Source of the DNA: Ptychodera flava
Taxonomy: Eukaryota; Hemichordata; Enteropneusta; Ptychoderidae
Direction: 5' to 3'
Assembly (NCBI RefSeq): GCF_041260155.1
Contig: NC_091934.1
Span: 46,875,342-46,939,341 of the forward strand
Length of the DNA: 64,000 nucleotides
Part shown: positions 1 to 14,400 of the stretch, one piece after another
Layout: every line of letters begins with the position of its first letter
Position numbering within the stretch: position 1 is the first letter of the stretch
The notes under the pieces: model-generated
Database searches by the model: none
Told to the model about the DNA's origin: nothing
What the model saw: the letters and a program-made list of their open reading frames with translations, nothing else
Position numbers and translations under genes: made by a program

Positions 1-19
1 CTGCTATTACTATGTATGT

Positions 20-280
20 TATCCTGTTGATGGTATCCCATCTACAGTATCTATGGTATCCTGTCTGTGGTATCTATGGTAACCTGTCTATGATATCTAC
101 CATAGTAGTGTACAGTCTATTATGTACATGTATGGTATCCTGTCTATAGTGTCTAGGGTAACCTGTCTATGGTATCTATGGTAACCTATCTATGGGTATC
201 TAATGGTATTCTGTCTATGGTATCTATGGTAACCTGTCTATGGTATCTAATGGTATTCTATCTATGGTATCCAGGATATC
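20..280. repeat. Tandem repeat, about 22-23 bp unit
   Basis: Imperfect copies of CTATGGTATCTATGGTAACC and variants run through the first 280 bases, inside the presumed first intron of the SLC35E2-like gene. Confidence 0.8.
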
Positions 281-384
281 CTGAACACATCAAGCATTTT
301 GCTGCATATTAATTTCACATTCTCAATTGAAGCCATTTTGTTCTTTGATTCTCTATAGTGTCATTACATTGCGAAATTTTTCTC

Positions 385-537
385 CTGATGTGCAGCGTGC
401 TCAGAAGGTTCTATCTGATAGGTCGATTTTCACTATGACAGCAACTTGGGGAGTCTACTTGTATAATTTAATTATAACTGCAAGATTCAGCCACCCAATT
501 GGATAACACCTTCTTAGACGCTGCACATCAGCCTGAA
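385..537. mobile_element. hAT-like MITE, copy 1 (153 bp)
   Basis: The left end CTGATGTGCAGCGT is mirrored by ACGCTGCACATCAG near the right end, and the imperfect inverted repeat extends inward. The direct repeat TTTTTCTC flanks it at 377-384 and 538-545 (10 bp if the preceding AA is counted). Two homologous copies lie at 27489-27642 and 50329-50477. No coding capacity. An 8-bp target duplication and short inverted ends suggest the hAT superfamily; this is inference. Confidence 0.75.
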
Positions 538-545
538 TTTTTCTC

Positions 546-2118
<1,573 letters not shown>

Positions 2119-2579
2119 CCTAAAAATAAATACATCGTTCAATTAAACATGCATCAATAAAATACAAAATATATATATGATATTAGCACTGTGATGGCAA
2201 GACAAATTATCACAATGCTTGGCATTATTGGAATGTCACAAGGCAACTACAATTTATACAAGCTCAGAGTCCGTTTAGTGCCTGATATGTTTTTTCTAGT
2301 TTTATTGAAAGTGATAGTTGCTCCATTCTAATTTTAATTAAATTGAGCTTATTCATCTAGAAATGAAATAATATATCACATTATATATAACCATATTAAT
2401 TAAAAGCAATAGGCATTATATTATCTTTTGTGTTAACTGTGCATTTGATCAGTCTATTGATACACAGGTATACAATGCATATCATAAAATACTTTAGCGT
2501 TTGAACTTAAAAACAAATTACATGCGAAAGGTTTATCTACATTTTTAGACTTTGTTAAATCTGTCTTTGTCTCTGTAAT

Positions 2580-3190
2580 TGTTCACACTTAATGAAAGTG
2601 AAGAATTGTAAATTGTCCACAGTTATCAGGAAAGTAAAAAATTCCTTGAAAGCAAAGTTTGTTGATCTCTGGAAAAAAGCCATAGAAAGTAATGTGAAAC
2701 TAAATATTTATTGTAAGATTAAAACTGTTTTCAAATATGAGAAGTATCTGTCTCTTGTACAAAATCCTTTTGATAGAATAGCATTAACAAAAACAAGAAT
2801 TTCAAATCATATTTTCCTAGTTGAAGTCAGTCGTTACAAGAATATAGACTTTGGTCTTTATGCAAAAGTGATGTTGGAGATGAATTTCATTGTATTATGA
2901 TTTGTCAAAGTGCACCTGCACGTACGTGCGTACATACTGTAATTGTATTTTTGATATTCAGACTCTGCTAAAACATGTTGACAAGATGTCCTTCTTCAAA
3001 TACATAATGTCTTGTTCCAATAATTCTTTTATGCATTTTACTGCAAAGTTCTTAAATGAGCTGATGAATGTTTATAAAATATAATTTTGAAATCTTTCTT
3101 GAAGTTTTTCTATCTTTTAATTATTTTGTTTTGTATTTCATTTTATGCCAATGTCACATATGTTTGCACAGCTAAATAAATAAATGAATA
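2580..3190 (+). mobile_element. Degraded LINE 3' end (CR1/L2-like), copy A
   Basis: The frame at 2592-2900 contains YCKIKTVFKYEKYLSL followed by RIALTKTRISNHIFLVEV, the pattern of the C-terminal tail of non-LTR retrotransposon polymerases (lifyk-fk..-eYL.....-R..l.k.RiS.H.l.iE.gRy). The frame then breaks. The 3' end runs into a (TAAA)n-type tail at about 3173-3188, as expected for CR1/L2-type elements. A related copy with a matching 3' end is at 4448-4985. 5'-truncated and nonfunctional. Confidence 0.6.
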
Positions 3191-3199
3191 ATCAGTCAC

Positions 3200-4440
3200 T
3201 TGGAACGCTCTCTCACTTCTTGTATGATTCATTCTATGGTTGCTAGTATGTTATCATACCCAGTACAAGTATTTTCATCGTAGAGTTTTATGGACTACCA
3301 CATAGCCACGTTGCCCATCAGTGGTTGTGTTCACTATCAGCATTGCATGCCTGTACTGAAGAGATATTGCCCATGCCACGTATCTCCGCTTCCCCAATAA
3401 AGTACCCATCTGTCAGTGAACTATATAAAACACCTATCGATATGGAGCTGGCCACTTCTCAGGTGTACTGCCACTACTGGATGGATGTGTCGCTGTGTGA
3501 CTAAATATTCTGAATCATAGACAATAGGTGTGAACCTTGACACCAAACCCTTTTGTAGCTGCATATTGTGTGTTACATCGCGGAGCTCGGAGTAAATGAG
3601 GGAAAACTACCAGACTTATGTTGACGTGTGTGGGGAATATAAATAGACAGGCACTCACCCTTTATGATAACGCTGATTGAGTGATTCTTCTGACGGTGAA
3701 AAACCAAAGTCGCCGGCTATTTCGAGACATGATTACATCGTTTCCTTCAAAGTACTAATGACCAAGTAATAAGTGCGTGGAAAGACAGCCTTTCATGCAT
3801 AAACAGCACTTTGCCGGTACGTCTTAGTCTTGATGCTTGAGTCCGAGCATGACAATGAAAGTGTCAGTGTACCTAGCTGCTTAACGAAGGTTCACCTGTA
3901 TCTGCATCAACGTGTAAAAACTCCTTAACTTTTTGCTGATTTAAGGTCATCTGTAAATATCCAAACTCACAGCAAATCCAAGTCTAGGAAAAGGGTCGTA
4001 TTTTGCAGATTTCCGCTTCAGAAAGTAACACAGTGTGTTCAGAGAGAGTTACTGGTTGTAATTGTTAGGCTAACGAGCGCGTAGAGGGGGATTTAATGAA
4101 AGCACAGCTGTCATGCCGGTCCGTACGAACTAATTTTCAGCCGAGCTAGGTGGTCCGCTTTCTGTCCGTTCGTTTGTTTGTTTAGATTTCTGTGCTTCTC
4201 TCCATACGAAATCTTGAGCTGTGCCACGCGTGGAGCTGAGCGGCATGCGGCTGTAGTGTGTATGCATCATCAGCATCATGGAATACATAAAACAAAGGCT
4301 TCGATATATGAGAGCCTGTCAGTACTTGATAGTTCATTCCATTTTAAAATGAAATTTACAAATAATATGAAAACGAAATGTTCAAACATAGCCTTGTCAA
4401 AAAATAACAAATTAAATGTAGGCCTATAGGACCCTACTGT
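3200..4440. other. Intergenic, no recognised gene
   Basis: No convincing exon. The segment from about 3540 to 4160 is more CpG-rich than its surroundings and could hold the start region of the SLC35E2-like gene (inference only). Confidence 0.35.
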
Positions 4441-4447
4441 AGTATTA

Positions 4448-4985
4448 AAAAAAAAAAAAACATGATTAAATGTGAAAATTATCTATCACTTGTTAAGTCT
4501 CCATTTCACAGAATTGCTTTGACAAAGGCAAGAATTTCTGACCATACTTTTGCAGTAGAAATTGGTCGTTTTAAAAACCTTCCTAGACATCTTAGACTTT
4601 GTACCCTTTGAATTTGTCATTCTGGTGTTGGTGATGAAATCCATTGTATTTTATTATGTCCAAGTAAACCGGCACGAACTGTACGAACAATTTACTTTGA
4701 AATAATTTTTAACATTCAGAACCAGTTAAAATGCTTTGACAATGATTCTCTTTTTAAGTACTTTTGTCATGTACTGACAGTTGCATTGTTCATGTTGTTG
4801 CAAAATACATGAATGAATTGTTCCAGATTTTCAGACAGAAAGTTTAATCACTTCTGAGCTAATTTGAATGAAGTGAATCTGAAAACTTTTTAGTGTTATA
4901 CATGTTCTTCCCCTTCTCTTTCTTTCTTAGCCAATGTCATTATTGTGAACACGGCTAATAGATAAATAAATAAATAGCCTATAAA
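4448..4985 (+). mobile_element. Degraded LINE 3' end (CR1/L2-like), copy B
   Basis: Conceptual translation from about 4460 gives ENYLSLVKSPFHRIALTKAR, then ISDHTFAVEIGRFKNLPRH and, after an in-frame stop, GDEIHCILLCPSKP. This is the same polymerase tail as copy A. It ends in a TAAATAAATAAATAG-type tail at about 4962-4985, and the sequence just before it (AGCCAATGTCA...GGCTAA) resembles the end of copy A. Broken by stops; a relic. Confidence 0.6.
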
Positions 4986-5037
4986 TAAATAGATAAATAA
5001 ATAAATAGCCTATAAGCTGAAAAAATAATACTATCAA

Positions 5038-5825
5038 TCAATCTTTATTATACTAAACTCACACTAGCAGAGAGTGTGGTGTGGTACATTCCAAAATTAG
5101 ACAAAGTACAAAACTCAACACTTTCAAGAGGACAACAAAGTATCAAAGTTGTACAATAAGCAAACTGTTTAACAGTGGGAAGGCTACTGGAGGGTTAGCA
5201 CAAATCAGTGTTTTTCAAGAATATAGCAAGATCTAGAAAATTATACTCCGTAACCCTTAAAGGGCCGTTTCCTGTTGTGTGACACTGGAAAAAGTGGAGT
5301 AATCTATTCCACTTCTTGTAACAATAAAACTCGTTCAGTGATAAGTTTTAACATGAAAATAATAAATGAAACACATCATCTATTTCGTTGCTATCACATC
5401 TGAGACAAAGTCTATCTTTCAAAGGTAATTTTGGCTTACTTTTCCTACCGAATTCAATATTTAAACTATGATCACTTAATCTAAATTTCGATAATGCCCT
5501 GCGAAGAGTAAAATTTGACAAATCGTTTAGGTATTTTTCAAAATAAAATCCAGTCTTGAAAGTTCTATATGTACGCAATTTATTACCACCTCCATTTTTT
5601 CTTGTATCATTTGACATATTCTCTCTCCAAGTATTCAAATACTCGCTTGATATTTTTCCTTTTTAATTTCTTGTTTAACTGGGTATGTGATGTCACTCTC
5701 AAGGAGTTGAAAACATTAATATGATTGTAACTCCCAAAATTACAAAGAATAAAATTTGCCCAAGGAGAATTTATATCAATGTTTTCTTGAAGCGCCTGTT
5801 TCAGAATATGATCTCCTGGCAAACT
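5038..5825 (-). mobile_element. Degraded LINE 3' end, copy C, opposite strand
   Basis: Two overlapping minus-strand frames (5607-5822 and 5348-5638) are related by a frameshift. The first has PGDHILKQALQENIDI, the second KLRTYRTFKTGFYFEKYL, FRLSDHSLNIEFGRKSKP and LCLRCDSNEIDDVFHLLFSC, the last being the zinc-knuckle-like C-terminus of CR1/L2/Jockey-type polymerases. The stretch down to about 5040 is the 3' UTR. It is a different, better preserved subfamily than copies A and B. 5'-truncated and dead. Confidence 0.65.
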
Positions 5826-5952
5826 ATTTAACCTACACCATTATTTAATGACAGACATATAAAGATTGATCTTTAATGGAAATCTGCCCATATCCCTTCA
5901 AGTGGAGTAAAAATGAAAAAAATAAAACAAATGCGTGTGCACTTCTGCTCGC

Positions 5953-6043
5953 TTTATCGATCCCGTACTGGATCTGCCCGCCACTGCAACCTACAGTATA
6001 TATTAGATTGCAATTGCGGGCAGATCGACTACGAGATCGATAG
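5953..6043. mobile_element. Foldback element, 91 bp
   Basis: The left arm from TTTATCGATCCCGTACTG through GATCTGCCCGC is matched by an inverted right arm GCGGGCAGATCGACTACGAG through ATCGATAG, with a short AT-rich loop. It looks like a small palindromic MITE. No target duplication was assigned. Confidence 0.5.
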
Positions 6044-6483
6044 ATCGAGTAGAGAATCGATCGACCTTGCAGACTACCCAACCCACAGGCACCTGTGCAG
6101 CTGTTGATACAGCGGCTATTCCCTCAATATTCTAGCAGGTATTTTCACGATGCTATGAAATGGTCCGATAACTTATGTCAATTGTTTTCGGACAGTCTAT
6201 TTGTGTGTATTGTCTGTTTGTTTGTTTTATTGGGGAGTGAAGGGTTACAAGTTCCGCCAAGGAGGAAAAATGATTCCTTATTAAACAGACGAGGAACAAC
6301 AGACGAGTAAAAGAGTTTTCCAGCTTACAAAGATATGTTCTCGCAATGCGCCGGAAATCAGCAAAATTTGGGACACCCAATTCTCTTGTATTCTCCATGG
6401 GATGCGCCGGCAGGTGTAACGGCGGCGCTAATATGTTTTTCGGGAGCAATAGTGATATTAATGCACTTACAGGCCAAACTTGT

Positions 6484-7345
6484 TAAGGGAGCAGTCATTA
6501 TTTGCAACCGAGGGTGGGTAAATTTCATCGGAAACTCTGAAATGTCGCATAGCCTAGGTGACACCCCCGTGACACCCCTGCCTACCATAATGAATTTGAG
6601 TACCCTCTCTCTAACACAGAGATTTTGACTGCCCCGCCCCCCTCCCCACTTAAAAAAGTTAAAATATGAATACATGTATTTGTAAAATTTACAAAAATAT
6701 AGCAATGTAAGGATCTTTCGAATCCCGGTGTACCCTGCTAGATTATCATCGGTTATCTCATGACGGTTGAAAATCCCGGTGTACCCTGCTAGATTATCAT
6801 CGGTTATCTCATGACGGTTGAAAATCCAGGTGTACCCTGCTAGATTATCATCGGTTATCTCATAACGGTTGAAAAAGATGAAACCAACAAAATGAAATTC
6901 AAAGTCACAACAAAAAGCTTATACCACAACCAGTATATGGTATTATTATAATTTGGATGGGTATCATAAAAGAGTTTCACTAGGATATCTGACAGAGCAG
7001 AATTTGAGGGTATGCTTACAGGGGAACGCAAGAGGCTAAGGAGCAAAGTGTCAGACGGGGTGTCCCATCTCTTACGTGGAAAATCATTTGAGAAATGATG
7101 TGTGCAATGCAATGTAATGGTGCAGTTTAGTGCAATCTGATATGAGTCTTCAGTTTGTTTGTTTTTTACTGAGTAAAACTGTTAGAACACCCCGTGTTTT
7201 TTTACTGAGTAAAACTGTTAGAACGTTAACACCCCAAGGGAGAGAGAATGAGAGGAAGTGTATTCCCTCTCACATAAAATATTTTGAGAAGTTGATGAGT
7301 GCAATGGTGCAATCTGAGAGGCGTTTAAATTTATTTTGAAAAAAT
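6484..7345 (+). mobile_element. Nonautonomous TIR transposon, copy 1 (right end missing)
   Basis: It begins AAGGGAGCAGTCATTATTTG and aligns, block by block in the same order, with the reverse complement of 27473-28452: the terminal repeat, the AATTTCATCGGAAA block, a C-rich run, the CATCGGTTATCTCAT block, the AATTTGGATGGGTA block, and subrepeats of GTGCAATGGTGCAATCTGAG. The right terminal repeat present in the other copy is absent. No long frame. The superfamily is not determined. Confidence 0.7.
6721..6873. repeat. 51-bp tandem repeat, 3 copies
   Basis: Three units starting AATCCCGGTGTACCCTGC, containing CATCGGTTATCTCAT and ending CGGTTGAA. The equivalent sequence is single-copy in the sister transposon near 28200, so the triplication arose within this copy. 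Confidence 0.85.
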
Positions 7346-7395
7346 ATTACTTCTTGCATGTACGGCTTTCATCATTGGTGAACTTATAGGCCTAA

Positions 7396-7519
7396 AGGTA
7401 GCCTAGTCCCTCGCCGGAGTGTTTTTGCCTTCAGGGATTGTTGGCCTTCGCCGGAGTATGGGTGAGGCCAAAAATATCCGAAGGTAAAAAATACTCCGGC
7501 GAGGGACTAGGCTAGCCTA
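7396..7519. mobile_element. Foldback MITE with about 25-bp inverted ends
   Basis: The left arm AGCCTAGTCCCTCGCCGGAG and right arm CTCCGGCGAGGGACTAGGCT are perfect inverted complements, with a T-run and A-run extending the stem. About 75 bp lie between them. A small noncoding inverted-repeat element. Confidence 0.7.
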
Positions 7520-8150
7520 CATGTAAATTTGCGTAAAGATATTAATCCTAAATAACAACTTCAATGCAAAACAAAAGGCAATGTCACCTCCACAATTAAT
7601 CCTCTTATAGACTAGAACTTGATTCTTGGGATCGAGTCACCTTCCTTTAACAAAATCCGAGGAGTACATTAATGATGATAATAATGATATAATTTTATTA
7701 GCACTACAACTCCTTTAGAGGTAGGAGATTTCATTAAAATTGCCAAAATGAAAAGAAAACATAATTATAAAACATTTTAAAAGGCAAAATATTTGTCAAA
7801 GTTATGACGGAAAAAAATAGTACTGACGAACTTGAACATAGAGACCTTTTCAAACTCTATGGTCAGGCCACCGCCTGCTCTATGGTTAGCTTTTATTGTA
7901 ATAACTCTTCAGATAGCGTTTTCTCTCTCATCTTTTAGAGTTGAGCGTACAGAGTATTATGTCAGCTATTTCGCCAGTGTTAGATAAAAAAGAACATACA
8001 TTGCGTGTTGTCATTTTGGTGACGATCTGAAATAGGGAACTTATGGTTTCCACACCGGAATTTGGTGAGACTGTCTGTCAGTAGTATACATAGATATTTT
8101 TTTCAGAAATTGTTATTTTAACGTCACTGTGCCAAATTTGCATGCTTATA

Positions 8151-8218
8151 TCTTTAATCCTCTTTCTCCAAAGCTGTATTTATTTCTATGGTTTGTCTAT
8201 GGAGCCTGGTAGGTTTAT
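8151..8218. mobile_element. TTAATCCTC-family short MITE, partial copy
   Basis: It starts TTTAATCCTCTTTCTCC and shares the core TGTATTTATTTCTATGGTTT and GGAGCCTGGTAG with the complete copy at 18958-19028. The right inverted end is missing here. Confidence 0.55.
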
Positions 8219-8292
8219 GTTTACATTTTTTGTAGTAATACCAAACGTTTGAGAAACCACTCTTAATCCAGGCTGACTTGAAGGAGTGTTTA

Positions 8293-8293
<1 letters not shown>

Positions 8294-8391
<98 letters not shown>

Positions 8392-8394
8392 ATA

Positions 8395-8458
<64 letters not shown>
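8294..8458. repeat. (AC)n followed by (AT)n microsatellite
   Basis: A nearly pure CA tract to about 8381 with one TA interruption, then ATATAT to 8458. Open frames over it are repeat artefacts. Confidence 0.98.
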
Positions 8459-8464
<6 letters not shown>

Positions 8465-9004
8465 GCATGAACTTTTAGAAGTCTTAACATGAACGATAAT
8501 TAAATCTTCTTTGAACTTATTAGACCGGAGTTAATAATTCTTTTTCCAATAATTCCATCGATACTGGTTTTACCCAGTTCTCCGTAAACCATACAATTTG
8601 CAGTTCTAGTGTTAGCCCTTTGAGGATTTTTCAAGATTTTTTATAATATATTAGTTTGAAATTTTGATGACTCCAAATTTCGCTCCCTTACAGAAGTATT
8701 TCTGCGGCGACGACAAACACATCAAATAATACACAATGGATATCTATTTGGAAGTTGGGTCGTTTAGCCTTTGTCTTCAAACTGAATATGGCTCTCCTGG
8801 CTTTGAAAGTGATACAAAAATTCACAACTCGAACAAAATCTGTCTTGTCTTTCATCAGTTTGAACTGTTCAATGTGTTTAATGTAGGATACCACTGCATC
8901 TTCTTTGCTTGTGAAGCTTGTCGATAATACGTATGTATTTAAAAGAACCGATGTATTTTGTCGGCTATTCAGGAAATATCAAATGGACATTTAAAGATTT
9001 GCTT

Positions 9005-9150
9005 GGCCGTAAAACCATCCTCTGTTAAAAGTGACCCTCCCCCTAAGACAGGTTTATAAAAAGTGACCCTCCCCCTTGGACAGTTTTCGAAAAAGTGACC
9101 CTCCCCAATCCCCCGGCCCAACCCCCTGTAATTACTGAAGGCTCCCTTAG
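9005..9150 (-). mobile_element. Fragment of a TIR transposon related to the 6484/27473 family
   Basis: On the minus strand it starts AAGGGAGCCTTCAGTAATTA followed by CAGGGGGTTGGGCC, a relative of the terminal repeat AAGGGAGCCGTCATTATTT of the larger elements. Inward it has about three tandem units of AAAAAGTGACCCTCCCCC (plus-strand sense). Confidence 0.45.
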
Positions 9151-10359
9151 TAAAGTTGCCATTGTAATTATACGAGGAGAAAATTGTTTGAAAGCTGATT
9201 TACGTTTTTTATGCTTCTTCTGATTGAGGATTCAAAATTATTTTAAGCCGCTCTGAGTATCACAGCGGAGTCAGAGTTTAGTTGTCATTAGGCTAAGTCT
9301 TGTTGCCCTTGCATTGTATGAAGTTCTTTGGCAAAAGACCCATGATCCACTCGAAGAGAGGTGTACATACTGTACGTGAGAAAGTTGTCGAAATGCAAGT
9401 TGATGGAAAGTCAGGTCTCTACCCTACAAACACAAATAATCATCAGATACTATTCAGTTCCTACCGGCCGACAGGCTTTGTTCGTCTTTCTCAACAACAA
9501 TGGAAGCCTACTGTATCCGTCTGTTGTTTGCCGCAACTTAATTAACTACAATTACCGATCCTGTAGTAAATTTTGAAACAACTTTACAGACCAATTACAC
9601 AGGTGTGATAACATTTAGATCAATTTTACTGTCAATTCTAATCTACAAAAGACAATAATGGAAAATAACCGGGGAGGGGGGGGGGGGAGTAAATTCTCAT
9701 CTTTTTTACACCGACAGTACTTTGTCAATGCCAGTAAATTTTCCAGATTATTATTACAGTGTATCCGACATGTACTCGGCTTCTCCTCTTACATTGTGTC
9801 GTGCAAAGTTTGCTTTCGTCCATTATAGTCAGGGAGGGGATGTTACGTTATGACTTAAATAATTATAAAAAGGAGTCACCATTTTATTCAAGATTTGACA
9901 TTATTGTACGTGCTGTAAATTAAATTCATATAAAACCTACCGTTTTTGCCATGGCGTATAAGCTTTTTCCAAAGTGAAGCTCTATCAATTTGGTCAAAGC
10001 TATTTTTATAAACAATATGGCACAGACAACCCTTCCGCGACCAGATAGATAAAAATCTACAATGTTTTGAAGCACAAAAATATGATCCATTGTGTTGTTA
10101 ACTTGCCTAGAACCAGCTTGTTCTTTGTCGAGCGAAACAACCTATTTCCAAAGGCGGTTAAGCAGTATTATACCCCGGTAATTATCTAGATCATCAACTG
10201 ACCCTTTTTTGTACAGAGTTTTAAAACATCGATGCAGGAGTCATTAAGGAATTAAACCCAGTATCCAATAGTTCATTGGACAACTGATGCGATCCGAAAA
10301 AGAATCATCCCTTAACCAAATCCGAGTCAGAATTGTAGTCAGAATTTGTTGTTGAGCGG

Positions 10360-10442
10360 CATCAATGAATGGCAACTGATACCGGCGCGGCGGAACTGAA
10401 GACGGCCACTCTTTCAGTTTTACCCTTCATATAAGAAGAAAG
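10360..10442 (+). other. Possible noncoding first exon of TMEM201
   Basis: A GC-rich stretch (about 10380-10415) ends at AG|GTGAGC, a strong donor at 10443, and the next good acceptor is the TMEM201 exon at 11381. The exon start is not defined. Purely inferred from splice-site quality and position. Confidence 0.3.
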
Positions 10443-11380
10443 GTGAGCAAAATGAGTATTTCAAACTGCAAATGTATGTGTGTACGCTAACTAATTGAAA
10501 TTATGGAGAGAACATTCGTACATCTCTCCCAACCCCCTGGAGAACGTTCCACGTGTGGTGGCCTACGCCGGTAACACGCACGCAGCCTAGCCCTACCAGT
10601 ACCACGCAGAGCTATGTCATGACCTGTAACGTGTGCTTCTAGCACTTGCCGTTGTGTGCAGTACGTGTTCGTGTCTGTTTCCTTTCACATTTGTACATTG
10701 AAAACATTATAGCTATAATTATTGAGCTTGCTTGAGACACACCGTCGCAAAACAAATCGGCCACGGTTCCCAGGTAGCTGCAGTGGTGATTGCTCTGAGG
10801 TTTGACTCGGGTTACATGTACGTGGGTCAGTTTTGCCGTCTGACCCACAGGCAAAACATGGAGCTACAGCACTGCAGCTAGTTACGATTACCAGGGTACC
10901 TTGGGCCAATCTAGTAATTATGATTCAAGGAAATGTGGAATACAGAAGAATAAACTTAGAGCATTTGTATCATTCGAGACTAATTTTGAATTGAAAAGTA
11001 TTGACATTGGATATAGAAACATTTAATCGTCAGGAGTAGCTGACAAAATTTAATCAAAGTATCTGCTCACACCTATCAGATAGAATTAGGTAGAAGGTCA
11101 ATTCCAAAAACTCCTACAAATGAAAGGTTCTGTAAATATATTGAGGATGTATTTCATAGTCATGGAATCCCCCAAATACAGCACTTGTTGTGACATTTCG
11201 TTGTCTTCCATAAGTTTATATGACTCTAATTTTTATGATTTGAGTGAAAAAAAGAGTTTATTCACATCATTACTCAGAAAAATAAACTACCTTTTTTGAA
11301 ATATCTTTCTTGTACTTAACTTTGAGCTTTGTAAAAACTTTAAGCTTTTTATTAAAATAAGTTAAATTTGTATTTTTCAG

Positions 11381-11418
11381 ATTAGTGTTATTATTTGGCA
11401 ACAGTCAGACCTTGAAGA
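11381..11418 (+). other. 5' UTR of TMEM201 in the first coding exon
   Basis: A TATTTTTCAG acceptor ends at 11380. The following 38 bases up to the ATG at 11419 are taken as 5' UTR. Confidence 0.55.
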
Positions 11419-14400
11419 ATGATGTCGTTCTTGCTGACCATTCTTGTTACCATAGTGATTGGTTTTGTCATCATTTGGATCGTCTGTGTACGGTAAGTAA
11501 CAAACATTTGATTGAAAATATCTTACACATAATGTATGATGTTTTCAAGACAGTAGTTTATTATGACCACTTTACAAATATTGCTGCCTTTAGACTGCAT
11601 CGAAAAATCTGCTTATGTGTAATCCGATTAGATGTAAACTTGTCAGATATTGTTTTGATGTCACACAAGTCTGATTAGATTCAGATCTAGACTTGTCAAT
11701 CAAAGCTACTGAGAATTGCTCAATTTAAAATAATCCAAGGTGGAAACATCACCATAATATCTCTGTACTAAAACCTTTGCTAAAACACAGACCACTTTGA
11801 GTATTGGTTTAATCACATGTTTCATGTTTCAGACGGCCAAGTCACATCAAAGTGAATTGCTGGTTCTGTAATACAGACACTGTAGTGCCGTATGGAAATA
11901 AAAATTGTTGGGACTGTCCACGGTGTGAACAGTACAATGGTTTTTCAGAGGTAAGAGCTAGATTGACATAACACACTTGAACTTCATAATTCCTATCCTT
12001 GCATCTATACGACTATAGTAACATGGAACATAGACTCCCTCACAGCCCCTCATCTGCCATGCATCTCTATCCTCAACCATATGGTGATGTGCCCTCAACA
12101 GTCTTTGCCAGCTTGGTTTGTCTTCGCTGGCTTGCTGAGCTGAGCTTTGCTTAGCTCAACTGCCAAGGGCAGTATTATGGTCCGAGGAGAAGCCAACGAG
12201 GGGCTCTGAGAGTCTACATGGAGCACAGCCAGATCTACAGTAGAATGAATTGAACATCAATCATGTTTATGGCTTACAATAAATTTATGATATCTAATGT
12301 TGTATACCATTATACGTTGCAAATTATATCATAACATATTATATACTGCTTTCAGAACACTTTTCTAAATTTATAAAATATCTTATCTATTTTGATTATT
12401 TATCACTTTTATTACTCCTTCTTTCAGTTCATCTAATTTTGATCAACTCTGTATTCCCACGATACCTCTAAATTATCAACTTTTTAGGTTCAGAAAAACT
12501 TATTTGTGGCGATTCATCACTCCAAATGGGAAAACACTTTTTGCACTTACAATACTAATAGGAAATATCTACGTAGACAGACAACATTTACACTGTCAAT
12601 ATGAATTAGATTCTAGATTGTAGACCGCTGCCTTTACCACTGTGGTATGCAGTTCAAACATTTCACTTAACTTGTAACATATTTCTTATTGTCATCAGGA
12701 TGGTGGTTATAACAAACCAATACCTGCTCAATCTGATGAAGGGCTGTATCACAGTGTAGTGGCAGATTATCATCAACAATATGCCCCACACGATGGTAAC
12801 CATAGCAACAACAGATTGTGCAACCAGTGTACAAGGAATCAACTTTTGAAAGTGAAGCAACTTGCTGCCTTCATACCGCATAATGAGGTAAGTTTGTACC
12901 ACTATCTTCGGTCATCTTTTCTTCTTTTTTTATTTCACATTCTAAAGATCTTTATTTGCCTGAAAATGTTGATATTGTTGCAGATGAGCTATGATGCAGA
13001 AGTGGAAATTTACAAACACCACTTGGAGCAAGTGTACAGACTGTGTGGCTACTGTGAGCTTGTCGTACATGATGAACTCCGACAACAGAATCACTGGATA
13101 AAATCAAGATTACTAGGAAGCAGACTGAAAGAAAGCAGTGAAAAAAGTCTTCCATTAGTGAGTAGGAACCAATTCCCACGCAGATTGCATCACACTATTG
13201 TTACCATAGTGACAAGTTAGTGGTTACCAAGAAAGCGCTAAACTATAAACTGTCAAATGTTTTCATTTTAAACATTTGCTTCAGAACCCTGTGAGATAAA
13301 ATGATATGACTATCACTTCACCAGTGGATACACATTGGAATAACTTCACAAATTGTACTGTAACATTTTATAACCTCACCAGTGGATACACATTGGAATA
13401 ACTTCACAAATTGTACTGTAACATTTTATCACTTCACCAGTGGATACACATTGGAATAACTTCACAAATTGTACTGTAACATTTTATAAAATCAAGAGTG
13501 AATAGCGGCATAATTATCAGAATTAAGTCAGTGAAAAGCAATGTTAAGCCAACACGTTTTGTACGAAATACTATTTATATTGTTTGACATGTTGAAAGAT
13601 ACTGAATGAATGGGTGACCATGCATATATTTGATCCAGGTTTTATGACAAATAAAATGAAACCATGGCGAAAATGAGTTAATGGTCATGACCATTAATTC
13701 ATTTTTGCGATGGTTTCATGTATCGTGTCTAAAACCTAGGTCTAATACATGCATGGTCACCCATTCATTCAGTATCTTTCAACATGTCAAACAATATAAA
13801 TAGTATCTTGTATTGAACAAAACTCATGAAAAAATGGCCGACTTTGTCTCTTTAAATGCAACATTTGGAGCATATGCTTCACTGGTTTTTTGACTGAGTT
13901 GACCTGGTAGTGATATTTGAACTTGGCAGGATAAGGGTTAAATTGAAATGAAGGATCTAATTCAATGTACAATAACATCCACATTTCAGATTGTATTTAA
14001 AGCAGAGATGCTGTCAACACGTTTTGTTGCTGTATTACGTCTTGTTTCTCTATGTTGTGCAATAATCTGTTGCCTTGGAAACATCAGTCACCAAGGAAAC
14101 GTTGAACCAATCATTTCTTCCTTTGATGGAGGTTAGTCAATAGATTTGTTTTAGCATTAGAATTGAAAAGGTTCAAGACACTTCTTAAATTGTTCACTTA
14201 TTCATATCATATTTGTTCCGAGTCAGTATAAAGCGAATCGGTGAATTGTAACAAGTTGGCAGTTGTACAGGTTATGACAATGCACATTGACTATGGAAAA
14301 ACACAACTTGCTCATGACAAACTTTGATCTCTGTGTAACCTATGACCTCAAGTGTAGATGTACAGCCAAACAGAGTGCAAAGGGTACTCTGGTCACATAA

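Noticed and set aside
2592-2900. 102-codon frame as a host gene
   Set aside because: It matches the pattern of LINE polymerase tails, shared with 4448-4985, and breaks soon after; a retrotransposon relic.
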